A DNA stretch of 64,000 nt, taken from the NCBI GenBank assembly GCA_019359695.1, contig JAHHGV010000017.1:62001-126000 (forward strand), written 5' to 3'. The notes beneath the pieces were generated by a model. It was given only the letters and a program-made list of their open reading frames with translations, did not search any database and was not told the DNA's origin. Origin of the DNA: Brasilonema angustatum HA4187-MV1 (GTDB lineage Bacteria; Cyanobacteriota; Cyanobacteriia; Cyanobacteriales; Nostocaceae). Shown here piece by piece: positions 1-7,141 of this stretch; positions within the stretch are counted from its first letter, which is position 1, and every line of letters begins with the position of its first letter. The position numbers were made by a program, and so were the translations under genes.

Positions 1-125
1 ACTCCAAAACAAGCATGTCACTATGGGATGTAGTGGTTTGTTGAGAGATATTGTGATTGGTTTGTCGATGTGTTGAGTGACAACGCCAGAATCGTATAAT
101 TTTCTCTTTTGATGACATCAATCTG

Positions 126-374
126 TTAAAGCGACAAACAATCTGTTAACCGACATCCGGTCAGCTCCACGTTGGGAACACCGGGAAGGTTTTTCGCCTC
201 CTGACACCCCTGCACTATCGCTGCGAACTCGGCCCAAGTGAGAAAACTCCCAAAAAAAACTATCTCCTGTTGCTGGTTCAACAAGACCATACAGATAAAA
301 ATTTTTTCGTTGCCAACCAACAATACCTTCAGGTTTAACCCTGTATAGTGACTTTTTATTTGTTGCAGTGCCAA
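126..374 (-). pseudogene. Hypothetical ORF, probably a 5'-truncated gene remnant
   Basis: The 82-residue reading frame has no ATG and could start only at TTG. The frame stays open upstream to a stop near 430 and the added codons still look protein-like, which suggests the true 5' end is gone. I recognise no domain; there is a hydrophobic middle (IFICMVLL). Its last codons run through the left arm of the 20-bp inverted repeat at 137-156, so the C-terminus is defined by that repeat. It may be a gene fragment truncated by the neighbouring cassette. Confidence 0.3.
137..156. repeat. Left arm of 20-bp inverted repeat bounding the GC-rich cassette
   Basis: AACAATCTGTTAACCGACAT is the exact reverse complement of 4475-4494. 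An 11-base part (CAATCTGTTAA) is also repeated directly about 20 bases to the left. I see no target-site duplication outside the arms. Confidence 0.75.
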
Positions 375-548
375 ATTAATGTCATCAAGAGTGTAAAGCT
401 TGAACTCAAAGAGCGTTAAGCGTAAGAACTAGCACAGAGAACTTACAACTCTTCCTTATTTCATCTATTTCACCAAATTCATCCTTGATTGCGCGAACGG
501 TGAGTACCTTAATACCTTATTTTGGTTTTCTTTTTTGTTTAAGTCCCG

Positions 549-1289
549 CTAAGTCATATAACGACCAGCGTTGAGGTGAATCGTCTGCCCTGTGATGTAT
601 CCACACTCGATTAGCAGTCGTGCGACTTGTCCGACCTCATCCGGATAACCGAGGCGACCCATGGGTAAGCTCTCCAATGGAGGTAAGTCCATAGCCGCGA
701 CCATGTCGGTTTCAATCAACGCGGGTGCTATAGCGTTGGCCGTGATCCCGCTGTCCCGCAATGACGCCGCATAGTGGTGCATCATGCCGATCAGTGCCGC
801 CTTGGAACTGGCGTAAGCAGTGGAGATCATCCCGCCGGTCATTGCAGCCAGTGAAGAAAGGTAGATCAACCGTCCGAACCCTTGCTTGCTCATCTCGGGT
901 ATTACTGCCTGAGTCAGTGCGAAGGCAGCTCTCACGTTGATGGAAAAGGTTTGGTCGAAATCTTCGAGACTGTTCTCGAATACTTCAGTCTTTCGCCCGA
1001 CACCAGCATTGTTGACTAAGATGGTAATCGGTCCCAATGCCTCATACGCCTGTCGCACCAACGCTGTCACGCTCGCTGAATCGGAGATGTCGGCCTGCAC
1101 GATTGTGGCCCGGACACCTGCCAAGCGAACAGCTTCTGCCGCTTGTTCGGCTGCATCGCGTCCTTCACGATAGTTGATCGTGACGTCACAACCTGCCGCA
1201 GCGATCGCAACGGCGATCGCTGCACCGATACCCCGGTTACCGCCCGTTACCAGAGCGTGTTGATGTCGACTGGCCTTTTGCTGCGTCAT
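549..1289 (-). CDS. SDR-family oxidoreductase, 3-oxoacyl-ACP reductase (FabG)-like
   Basis: A 246-residue classical short-chain dehydrogenase, expected to use NAD(P)H on a carbonyl or alcohol substrate in the cytoplasm. The Rossmann glycine motif TGGNRGIG is at 15-22, NNAG at 93-96, catalytic Ser at about 146, and YASSK (Tyr159, Lys163) follows. The length is normal for FabG-like SDRs. GAGGAAG precedes the ATG. It is the last of three co-directional genes (SDR, lipocalin-like, SDR) divergent from an AraC regulator. Base composition is richer in GC than the surrounding genome, and it lies inside the 20-bp inverted repeat, so recent acquisition is likely. The true substrate is unknown; a housekeeping FabG role is less likely in this context. 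Confidence 0.85.
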   Translation of the reverse strand: MTQQKASRHQHALVTGGNRGIGAAIAVAIAAAGCDVTINYREGRDAAEQAAEAVRLAGVRATIVQADISDSASVTALVRQAYEALGPITILVNNAGVGRKTEVFENSLEDFDQTFSINVRAAFALTQAVIPEMSKQGFGRLIYLSSLAAMTGGMISTAYASSKAALIGMMHHYAASLRDSGITANAIAPALIETDMVAAMDLPPLESLPMGRLGYPDEVGQVARLLIECGYITGQTIHLNAGRYMT

Positions 1290-1445
1290 TGTGTCAATGC
1301 TTCCTCAAAATCATGGTATGGTTGTGTTCTTAGTTCAATGTGTTTATTAAGGCATCTAGACTGTCAAAATGTGCCCTAAGTGAACGAGAGGCGCTCCTCT
1401 CGCCACCATGATGACTCGATTACCATGCTGGCTGAAGAGTCGCGC

Positions 1446-1554
1446 GGTTGTGTTGCAAAAATTTTCATACCCGTTACCTATAGCGTGCTAACAGGTAATT
1501 TTTCTTGTCTAAGCTGCTACTTGTAGTGTGCTTCTGATTTTTTGCAACACAACC
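1446..1554. mobile_element. IS6-type terminal inverted repeats (109-bp MITE or IS remnant)
   Basis: GGTTGTGTTGCAAAAA (1446-1461) is repeated exactly in inverted orientation at 1539-1554. IS6/IS26-family ends have the form GGnnnTGTTGCAAA, which this fits. Only about 77 bases with no ORF lie between the arms, so it is a deletion derivative or MITE. I find no 8-bp target duplication. It lies between two GC-rich cargo genes, and may mark how the cassette was assembled. Confidence 0.6.
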
Positions 1555-1597
1555 CGGACGGAAGCGTCCGGCTGCGGTTACGGTGGCCGCCCCATTC

Positions 1598-2095
1598 CTA
1601 CCGCACCCGCTCGAACACGATGACGATCTTCGTCCCGTCAGGACGGGTGAAGTTCTCGGTCATCCGACCCCCCTCGACCACGATGCGCAGGTCCTTGCGG
1701 GTCCGCACGTCGCCGATCCAGTTCGGGAAGGTCGACCCCTCGACGCGATCGCCAGTGAACTCGCCATTCTCATCGACCGTGTACGTGCCGAACATGCCGA
1801 TGTTCTTCGCCATCGCGATGCGGTTCTCTTCGTCCGTGCCTTGGCCGCGCACGTCGGACTTGAAACGGGGCACGTCGCCGTCGGTCAGGACCTCGACGTA
1901 ATGCATGTCGGGCGCGAAGATCAGCAGCCCGCTCGGATGCTTGCCGTAGGCGGGCTCGTTGCCGCTTGGCTTCTCGATCTCTGCCGACACCATTCGCCAG
2001 GTGCCAACGACTTTGTTGCGGGGGGCTGCTTCGGCTGCACTGCTCATTAGTAACACTCCGATCAGGATGGGGACAAGGGCTCGACGGATCAGCAA
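1598..2095 (-). CDS. Secreted lipocalin-like domain protein
   Basis: About 165 residues when started at TTG 2095, which sits 7 bases behind a strong AAGGAG. The longer ATG frame (to 2152) would add an Arg-rich stretch in front of the signal peptide and has a weaker ribosome site. The N-terminus is a signal peptide (RR, then VPILIGVLLM, then SSAAEA). The mature part begins VVGTWRMVSAEIE and resembles the lipocalin-like family found in proteobacteria and actinobacteria (GTW opening, a YTVDENGEF strand, a closing FTRPDGTK segment). It probably folds as a small beta-barrel binding a hydrophobic ligand outside the cytoplasmic membrane. Very GC-rich with long antisense ORFs, unlike the host; it lies between two SDR genes. 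Confidence 0.7.
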   Translation of the reverse strand: MLIRRALVPILIGVLLMSSAAEAAPRNKVVGTWRMVSAEIEKPSGNEPAYGKHPSGLLIFAPDMHYVEVLTDGDVPRFKSDVRGQGTDEENRIAMAKNIGMFGTYTVDENGEFTGDRVEGSTFPNWIGDVRTRKDLRIVVEGGRMTENFTRPDGTKIVIVFERVR

Positions 2096-2171
2096 GGGCG
2101 ATCTCCTTCGTTTCAGGTCATGTACCAGCCGGCGTCGACGTGGAGTTTCCATTCAATTAATTTCCTCTATC

Positions 2172-3002
2172 TCATACCGCTTTATCTGCGTTAGTAGATG
2201 CGGAAAGCTCTTTCCCCGCCGTGAACTCCTGATGCAGCGTCTCCAGCTTCTTGCCCACGTATTCGTCGGCGATGGAGCCCAGCAGCGCATGACCGGGTGG
2301 GTTCGGGTCTGCCAGGATGGTGAGTATGGCTTTTGCCCCCTTTGTCAGGTCGCCGCTGAAAGGCATCGGTTGCTCGTTTCGCCCCTTTCGCAACGCATCG
2401 TAGTCGCGGATAGTGGCTGGAGCCTGCCGTTGTGACCGCCCGAACCAGTCGGTCTTGAATACGCCAGGCTCGACTGCGGTGACCAGGATGCCGAAGCTCT
2501 TGACCTCTTGACTCAAGACCTCCGTAACCGCTTCCATCGCAAATTTCGTGGCGTTATAAATGCCAACCATAGGAAACGTGACGAGACCGCCCATTGAAGT
2601 GATGTTCAGGATGCGACCCGCACGCCGCTTTCGCATATAGGGCAAAACCGCCTGGAGCATGGCGATACATCCAAACACATTGACCTCAAACTGCTGCCGG
2701 ATCTCATCGAGCGGAGCTTCTTCGATGGTTGACCAAAGCCCGTAACCCGCGTTGTTGACCAGCACGTTGATCGCACCCACGTTAGCCTCGACCTCAGCGA
2801 CGAGGTCTGCCATGCGTACGGTGTCCCGCACATCCAGAATGCGTCCGAACGCATGACCGGGTTTAGTCGCTTCAAACTTGGCAACGGCCTCCTCGCTGCG
2901 GACTGTACCGACAACTCGCCAACCTTGATGCAGCGCCTCTTCCGCCAGGGCTTTCCCTAGACCAGAACTTACGCCCGTGATCAGAATTGTGTTTTCTTTC
3001 AT
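2172..3002 (-). CDS. SDR-family oxidoreductase (oxidoreductase/retinol-dehydrogenase-like)
   Basis: 276 residues from the ATG at 3002, chosen because AAGGAC precedes it; a longer frame to 3086 exists but starts at a less likely Met. The motifs are classical SDR: TGVSSGLG near the N-terminus, NNAGYG in the middle, a Ser in NITSMGG and YNATK as catalytic Tyr/Lys. The C-terminal extension fits the larger SDRs that oxidise or reduce hydrophobic alcohols or aldehydes. It is the promoter-proximal gene of the cassette; AraC is divergent about 490 bp away. GC content and closest-looking motifs suggest a proteobacterial origin. The substrate is not predictable from sequence. Confidence 0.85.
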   Translation of the reverse strand: MKENTILITGVSSGLGKALAEEALHQGWRVVGTVRSEEAVAKFEATKPGHAFGRILDVRDTVRMADLVAEVEANVGAINVLVNNAGYGLWSTIEEAPLDEIRQQFEVNVFGCIAMLQAVLPYMRKRRAGRILNITSMGGLVTFPMVGIYNATKFAMEAVTEVLSQEVKSFGILVTAVEPGVFKTDWFGRSQRQAPATIRDYDALRKGRNEQPMPFSGDLTKGAKAILTILADPNPPGHALLGSIADEYVGKKLETLHQEFTAGKELSASTNADKAV

Positions 3003-3496
3003 TCTGTCCTTCCCTTCTAAACTCGATTGCAAGCTAGTTAAGACTCCGGAAATTTTGTGTGAAGTGAGTTTTGGAACACGGCACAAAACTTAAATAGTAC
3101 GCGCCGTATCTGTAACCAAGTCAGTCTGACGCGCAGCATATTTAAATGCACACTTGGTCAGTTCGGCGACCAGAAGCCAGAGTTTATCTCACCCGTTGCC
3201 AAACGATAACGATTGGTGGACTAGCCGGATCATTCAAGTGCTCAATCATTTTGTCTCCCTTAACAAAAGTGTGCATTTGCTTCCTCTTTACTGGACTCAA
3301 CAAACTCGGTTTTCGTTCATGCGTCTCGTGCTTCTGCATCTTCAGGTGCGAAACCTCTGATCTTCATTCAAGGTAACGCGCAAGTCATTGCTCGTAGCAG
3401 CCCAATCCTTCCTATTTCCTGCCTAATCCTCTCGCTTGCGGAATTTTAAGCTATGCTTTAATTGTTGTCACTGTCTTGTTCATACAGAATGAAGAG
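3003..3496. promoter_or_regulatory. Divergent promoter region between SDR and araC-type gene; direct-repeat operator candidate
   Basis: No gene is seen in these 494 bases. CCAATCCT (3402-3409) and CTAATCCT (3423-3430) are direct repeats 21 bases (two helical turns) apart, about 70 bases upstream of the regulator start. Two half-sites in direct orientation and helical phase is the usual AraC/XylS operator layout. Assignment to the adjacent regulator is inference. Confidence 0.35.
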
Positions 3497-4438
3497 ATGC
3501 TCATAAGGCAGTCCGAAGCAGAAGCCGTTGGCGATATTGCACATATTGCCGCGCTACGCCAGAACCTCATTGCCAAAATTTCCCGCTGGACAGAATCTGA
3601 ACCGGACAAACTGACCGCAGTTCCTGGACTAGTGCTGTACAAACGTCCGCAGCCGACTGTTGAGACCTGCGAATTTCACCTTCCGGGCCTCGCCCTGATT
3701 GTCCAGGGAAGCAAGAAAGTTCAACTTGGAGGAGAAAGCTACACATATGATGAGTCGCATTTCCTGCTCACAACCGTAGATCTCCCGACAATAAACCAGG
3801 TAGTGAAGGCCACCAGAAGCCGACCATATCTTTCAGCCGTATTGAGACTAAATCTCCAAGCGGCAAGACAGCTCATTCTTGATTACGACTTGGACACTAT
3901 GAGATCGATGTCGGTCATGCGCGCTATCGGTACAGGACCTGCTACCGGGAAGGTGTTCGATGCCTTCATACGAATGCTTGATTTGTTGGACCAGCCACAA
4001 GATATTCCGATCCTCGCTCCCCTAATTGAGCGGGAGCTGTTGTATCGGCTGTTGACAAGCGAAGAGGGAAAACGCCTACGGGCAGTTGTCTCATCCGGAT
4101 CCCAAAGCAGCCGTATAGCGAAAGCCGTCGCTTGGTTCAAGGAAAACTACCGGGAACCTTTAAGGGTTAAGGAACTCGCGCAAAGTGTTCACATGGGAGT
4201 TTCCACATTTCATCACCACTTTCGAGCGATGACAGCGCTAAGTCCGTTGCAGTATCAAAAGCAACTCCGTCTCCACGAAGCACGGCGTCTGATGCTGTTA
4301 GAGGAATTCGATGTTGCTTCTGCCGCCGCAAACGTGGGCTACGAGAGCTCAACACAGTTCAGCCGAGAGTACAGCCGACTATTCGGGCAGTCAGCCTCAA
4401 GCGATATCAAGCTTTTCAGGATTAGTCACAAGTTATAA
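3497..4438 (+). CDS. AraC/XylS-family transcriptional regulator (AraC_N type)
   Basis: About 313 residues from the first ATG. The N-terminal half (FHLPGLALIVQGSKKV, then YTYDESHFLLT) matches the AraC_N cupin-like sensor domain of regulators often placed next to oxidoreductase genes. The C-terminal 100 residues form the double HTH DNA-binding domain (RVKELAQSVHMGVSTFHHHF; then VASAAANVGYESSTQFSREYSRLFG). It is divergent from the SDR/lipocalin/SDR genes and probably activates them and itself in response to an unknown effector. Its GC content is intermediate. It ends 36 bases before the right 20-bp inverted-repeat arm, so it is the last gene of the cassette. Confidence 0.88.
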   Translation: MLIRQSEAEAVGDIAHIAALRQNLIAKISRWTESEPDKLTAVPGLVLYKRPQPTVETCEFHLPGLALIVQGSKKVQLGGESYTYDESHFLLTTVDLPTINQVVKATRSRPYLSAVLRLNLQAARQLILDYDLDTMRSMSVMRAIGTGPATGKVFDAFIRMLDLLDQPQDIPILAPLIERELLYRLLTSEEGKRLRAVVSSGSQSSRIAKAVAWFKENYREPLRVKELAQSVHMGVSTFHHHFRAMTALSPLQYQKQLRLHEARRLMLLEEFDVASAAANVGYESSTQFSREYSRLFGQSASSDIKLFRISHKL

Positions 4439-4474
4439 AGTAAACGAATTTTGTCACTACGTCTTTAAGTAGAA

Positions 4475-4494
4475 ATGTCGGTTAACAGATTGTT
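4475..4494. repeat. Right arm of 20-bp inverted repeat bounding the GC-rich cassette
   Basis: Exact reverse complement of 137-156. The 4.3 kb between the arms contains all four GC-rich cargo genes and nothing that looks like a host gene except the doubtful ORF at the left edge. Confidence 0.75.
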
Positions 4495-4540
4495 GAATAG
4501 CAAATTGTGTCCGAAGGACATATGCGTGCAATACATGGTT

Positions 4541-4568
4541 GTAGAGACGTTGCATGCAACGTCTCTAC
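4541..4568. repeat. Perfect 28-base palindrome (dispersed REP-like hairpin)
   Basis: The half-site is GTAGAGACGTTGCA followed immediately by its complement. It is a perfect self-complementary hairpin or cruciform and resembles short palindromes scattered through Nostocales genomes. It may double as a transcription terminator for the AraC gene, but no T-run follows. Confidence 0.6.
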
Positions 4569-4629
4569 ATTGATCGCGGTGGTGTATGTGATTTAAAAGA
4601 TAACCGCTATAAACTTTCCAAACATTTTT

Positions 4630-4745
4630 CTATAGCAGTCCTATTTCATTTGTGAAAAAACAAAGTACATTCTTCTTCCCTGTTCCCTGTTAAGCGTTCC
4701 CTACCTCAACGAGTAATTTCACAACTCCTGCACGGATTGCTATAG
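4630..4745. mobile_element. MITE-like element with CTATAGCAGTCC ends
   Basis: About 116 bp with imperfect terminal inverted repeats: CTATAGCAGTCC at the left, and the complement of CTATAGCAATCC at the right. The interior holds TTCCCTG heptamer repeats and no ORF. The ends match those of 7042-7133. Confidence 0.45.
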
Positions 4746-4755
4746 AGCACAAAAT

Positions 4756-5106
4756 TTACCACTTCTGACTCAGCAAGACTTCAAATTCTGTTTTTAAAGC
4801 CTTAATATCCGCGATTCTTGCTACTAACAAGTTATTACTACCTGCATCCACAAGACGTGAGTTCCAATAACAGATACTCTCTGAATTCTTCATCCAAAAC
4901 GAAATCACTGTATCTACAACTTCATCTATATTCCAGCCCCACTTTGGTGGCAATGGTTCTACAGATTTGATGATCGCATCAAGCGTACACTTATGAGTTC
5001 CCACATATTCCACCGCTTGATGCTGTGGTTTGTGTAAATTGTGCTGTTGATGACTAAAAAAATCTAAAACTGGAGAAACGCCTACAATATCAAAAGTGTA
5101 TTTCAT
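4756..5106 (-). CDS. Conserved-looking hypothetical protein
   Basis: 116 residues from the ATG at 5106, chosen because GGAG stands 7 bases upstream; a longer frame to 5142 lacks such a site. It is soluble, with no signal or membrane segment. It starts MKYTFDIVGVSPVLDFF and has a middle patch rich in Trp and Pro (PLPPKWGWNIDEVVDTVISFW). I recognise no family. It is divergent from the EamA transporter, and the shared upstream region contains three CIRCE-like elements, the nearest 135 bases from its start, so it could be heat-shock controlled. Confidence 0.6.
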   Translation of the reverse strand: MKYTFDIVGVSPVLDFFSHQQHNLHKPQHQAVEYVGTHKCTLDAIIKSVEPLPPKWGWNIDEVVDTVISFWMKNSESICYWNSRLVDAGSNNLLVARIADIKALKTEFEVLLSQKW

Positions 5107-5241
5107 TCTACTTCTCCAAATTATGACGTGAATTTTCTTCAAACCAGAGTTGCTAAAAAGTTTAATGTCTTAAAAATCTCTTGAGTCTCACCAGAAAAAA
5201 CTTCCAATCCTCCTATCTTATAGGTAATAAAATCCCAAAAA

Positions 5242-5268
5242 CTAGCACTCTAGTCTTGAGAGTGCTAG
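5242..5268. promoter_or_regulatory. CIRCE-like operator 1 (perfect inverted repeat)
   Basis: CTAGCACTC, nine bases, GAGTGCTAG. This differs from the HrcA-binding CIRCE consensus (TTAGCACTC-N9-GAGTGCTAA) only at the outermost base of each arm, and the arms are fully complementary. Confidence 0.7.
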
Positions 5269-5287
5269 GCTTTCTCCCCAAAAAGAG

Positions 5288-5314
5288 TTAGCAGTAAAAA
5301 ACGTTGAGTGCTAA
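5288..5314. promoter_or_regulatory. CIRCE-like operator 2
   Basis: TTAGCAGTA, nine bases, GAGTGCTAA. The right arm is the exact CIRCE consensus; the left arm matches at 7 of 9 positions. Its centre is 46 bases from element 1. Confidence 0.65.
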
Positions 5315-5331
5315 AAGTTGTCCCAAGAAAA

Positions 5332-5358
5332 TTAGCAGTGAAGTGCATTGAGTGCTAA
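5332..5358. promoter_or_regulatory. CIRCE-like operator 3
   Basis: TTAGCAGTG, nine bases, GAGTGCTAA. The right arm is the exact consensus; the left arm is 7 of 9. Its centre is 44 bases from element 2 and it ends 55 bases before the transporter start. Confidence 0.65.
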
Positions 5359-5412
5359 AGTTTATAGAGGTCTTGATATGAAAATATTATAAAATTTATT
5401 TAAAAAAAACGG

Positions 5413-6351
5413 ATGTTTGTTACTATTAATAATTATTTAATATTGTCTGTAACAAGTTTTCAGGGTGAAATAGCAGCTTTGTCTGCTGCCTGTTTGTGGG
5501 CGCTGGCATCAGTATTGTATGGGCGCTTGGGAGAACGTATCCCGCCATTGCAACTCAACTTGATCAAAGGGATAATTGCGATCGCCTTCCTATTGCTCAC
5601 CATCGTTATCCGTGGCGAATTGTTTCCTAGTATTCCACCCCTGTCTGTGTATCTCATCCTCCTGAGTGGTTTTGTAGGCATTTGTTTAGGCGATACAGCT
5701 TTTTTGGCAGCTATAAATTTTATCGGCGCACGTCGTGTCTTACTGATTGGAACTCTTGCCCCACCGATAACGGCAATACTGGCGTTGATTTTTCTTCAAG
5801 AGCAGTTAAATGTGAGTGCTTGGTGCGGTATTTTGCTGACTGTTTTGGGTGTTGCTTGGGTTGTTACCGAAAGAGTCCCCAGTACAAGTGAGAATTCCTC
5901 AACGCACCTGTGGCAAGGAATATGTTTTGCTTTGTTGGCGGCGATCGCAAATGCGACAGGGGGTGTCCTTTCGCGTGCAGCTTTGGCAAACACGAGTATC
6001 AGCCCCTTGTGGGCAGCTTTGTTGCGATTGACAGCAGCCGTGTTGATGCTTTTGATTTGGATACTTTGCCGCAAGCAACAAGTCAGCAGCGTTCAGTTAA
6101 AAATATTACAAGAACCTCGATTTATTCTCGTGGCTATCTTAGCTTCCTTTTGTGGCACTTACTTAGGAATTTGGTTGCAACAGACAGCAATTAAACTTAT
6201 ACCTGCGGGAATTTCCTTCACTTTGTTGCAGACGAGTCCATTATTTGTCATCCCCATTGCGATCGCGATGAAAGAGAAAGTCAGCGTCAGGGCGATCGCT
6301 GGTGTTATAGTTGCGATCGCAGGGATTGGATTGTTGTTTTACCTGAAGTAA
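5413..6351 (+). CDS. EamA/DMT-family transporter
   Basis: 312 residues with about ten hydrophobic helices arranged as two EamA repeats (roughly 20-150 and 165-310), as in drug/metabolite exporters of the inner membrane. The first repeat opens GEIAALSAACLWALASVLYG and the second LWQGICFALLAAIANATGGVLSR, the paired helix-1 signature of the family. The substrate is unknown. There is no clear ribosome site at the ATG. The acetyltransferase starts 10 bases after its stop, so they probably form an operon. Three CIRCE-like operators lie immediately upstream, which is unexpected for a transporter. Confidence 0.85.
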   Translation: MFVTINNYLILSVTSFQGEIAALSAACLWALASVLYGRLGERIPPLQLNLIKGIIAIAFLLLTIVIRGELFPSIPPLSVYLILLSGFVGICLGDTAFLAAINFIGARRVLLIGTLAPPITAILALIFLQEQLNVSAWCGILLTVLGVAWVVTERVPSTSENSSTHLWQGICFALLAAIANATGGVLSRAALANTSISPLWAALLRLTAAVLMLLIWILCRKQQVSSVQLKILQEPRFILVAILASFCGTYLGIWLQQTAIKLIPAGISFTLLQTSPLFVIPIAIAMKEKVSVRAIAGVIVAIAGIGLLFYLK

Positions 6352-6361
6352 TGTTTTAGTT

Positions 6362-6874
6362 ATGCTAAATTGTGCGCCAGAAACACACAACCAAAGAGCA
6401 AAGATTAGTCAAGTGATCACGGATGCTTTCGGTAGAACACAAGAAGCATCACTTGTAGATAAAATCCGCAACTCTGCGAATTTCATACCTGAATTATCCC
6501 TTGTCGCGCTAGAAAATGGGGATGTACTGGGACACATTCTTTTTAGCCGCATTTTCATTAAAGCATCAGAGCAAATTCCAGCGCTAGCACTAGCACCCTT
6601 AGCCGTAACACCACAACGCCAGCGCCAAGGTATCGGTAGCCAGTTGGTGCAAGTAGGTTTATCGAAATGTCGTGAGTCAGATTATTCTGTTGTTGTCGTT
6701 GTTGGCGAACCGCACTATTACAGACGTTTTGGTTTTCAAAAGGCGAGTCAATTTGGCTTGCACTCATCGTTACCAATTCCTGATGAGGCATTTATGGTGT
6801 TAGAACTCAAGCCGAATGCTTTGATGAATATTAATGGGAACGTGTCCTATCCAGCTTACTTTAATGAGGTTTGA
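6362..6874 (+). CDS. GNAT-family N-acetyltransferase (YhbS-like)
   Basis: 170 residues. The acetyl-CoA pyrophosphate-binding motif QRQGIG is at 87-92 after the LAVTP strand, followed by the EPHYYRRFGF segment (116-125) typical of YhbS-like GNATs, which transfer an acetyl group from acetyl-CoA to an amine. It is cytoplasmic. It is coupled to the DMT transporter (10-base gap), suggesting that the pair modifies and exports the same small amine, or share only regulation. The acceptor is unknown. Confidence 0.85.
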   Translation: MLNCAPETHNQRAKISQVITDAFGRTQEASLVDKIRNSANFIPELSLVALENGDVLGHILFSRIFIKASEQIPALALAPLAVTPQRQRQGIGSQLVQVGLSKCRESDYSVVVVVGEPHYYRRFGFQKASQFGLHSSLPIPDEAFMVLELKPNALMNINGNVSYPAYFNEV

Positions 6875-7041
6875 AAAATAAAAATCTGGTTTTATTTGGT
6901 GAAATTACTTGTGTAGAGAGCGATCGCTTAACGCTTAACAGGAAAAAAGGCTCTTTGAGGTGTACGAAGCTTCGCAAAAATCAAATAGTAGTCCTATATA
7001 ATTTTCCAAGTTGTCAGACTTCCGACTCTTGTCAGTTTCCT

Positions 7042-7133
7042 ATATAGCAGTCCTAAATGAGATTGTAAATTGTCCCATGAGGACGCTTAACAAGGAACAG
7101 GAATTGTTTATAAATGATTTAGGATTGCTATAT
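7042..7133. mobile_element. MITE with ATATAGCARTCCTAAAT ends
   Basis: A 92-bp element whose left end (ATATAGCAGTCCTAAAT) is inverted at the right end with one mismatch in the first 17 bases. It has no ORF and lies just past the 3' end of the dioxygenase-like gene. It is the same end family as 4630-4745. Confidence 0.6.
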
Positions 7134-7141
7134 CACTGTTA

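Noticed and set aside
1542-2435. Long plus-strand ORFs opposite the lipocalin and SDR genes
   Set aside because: High-GC genes give long antisense frames. The minus-strand products have domains, signal peptide and ribosome sites; these do not.
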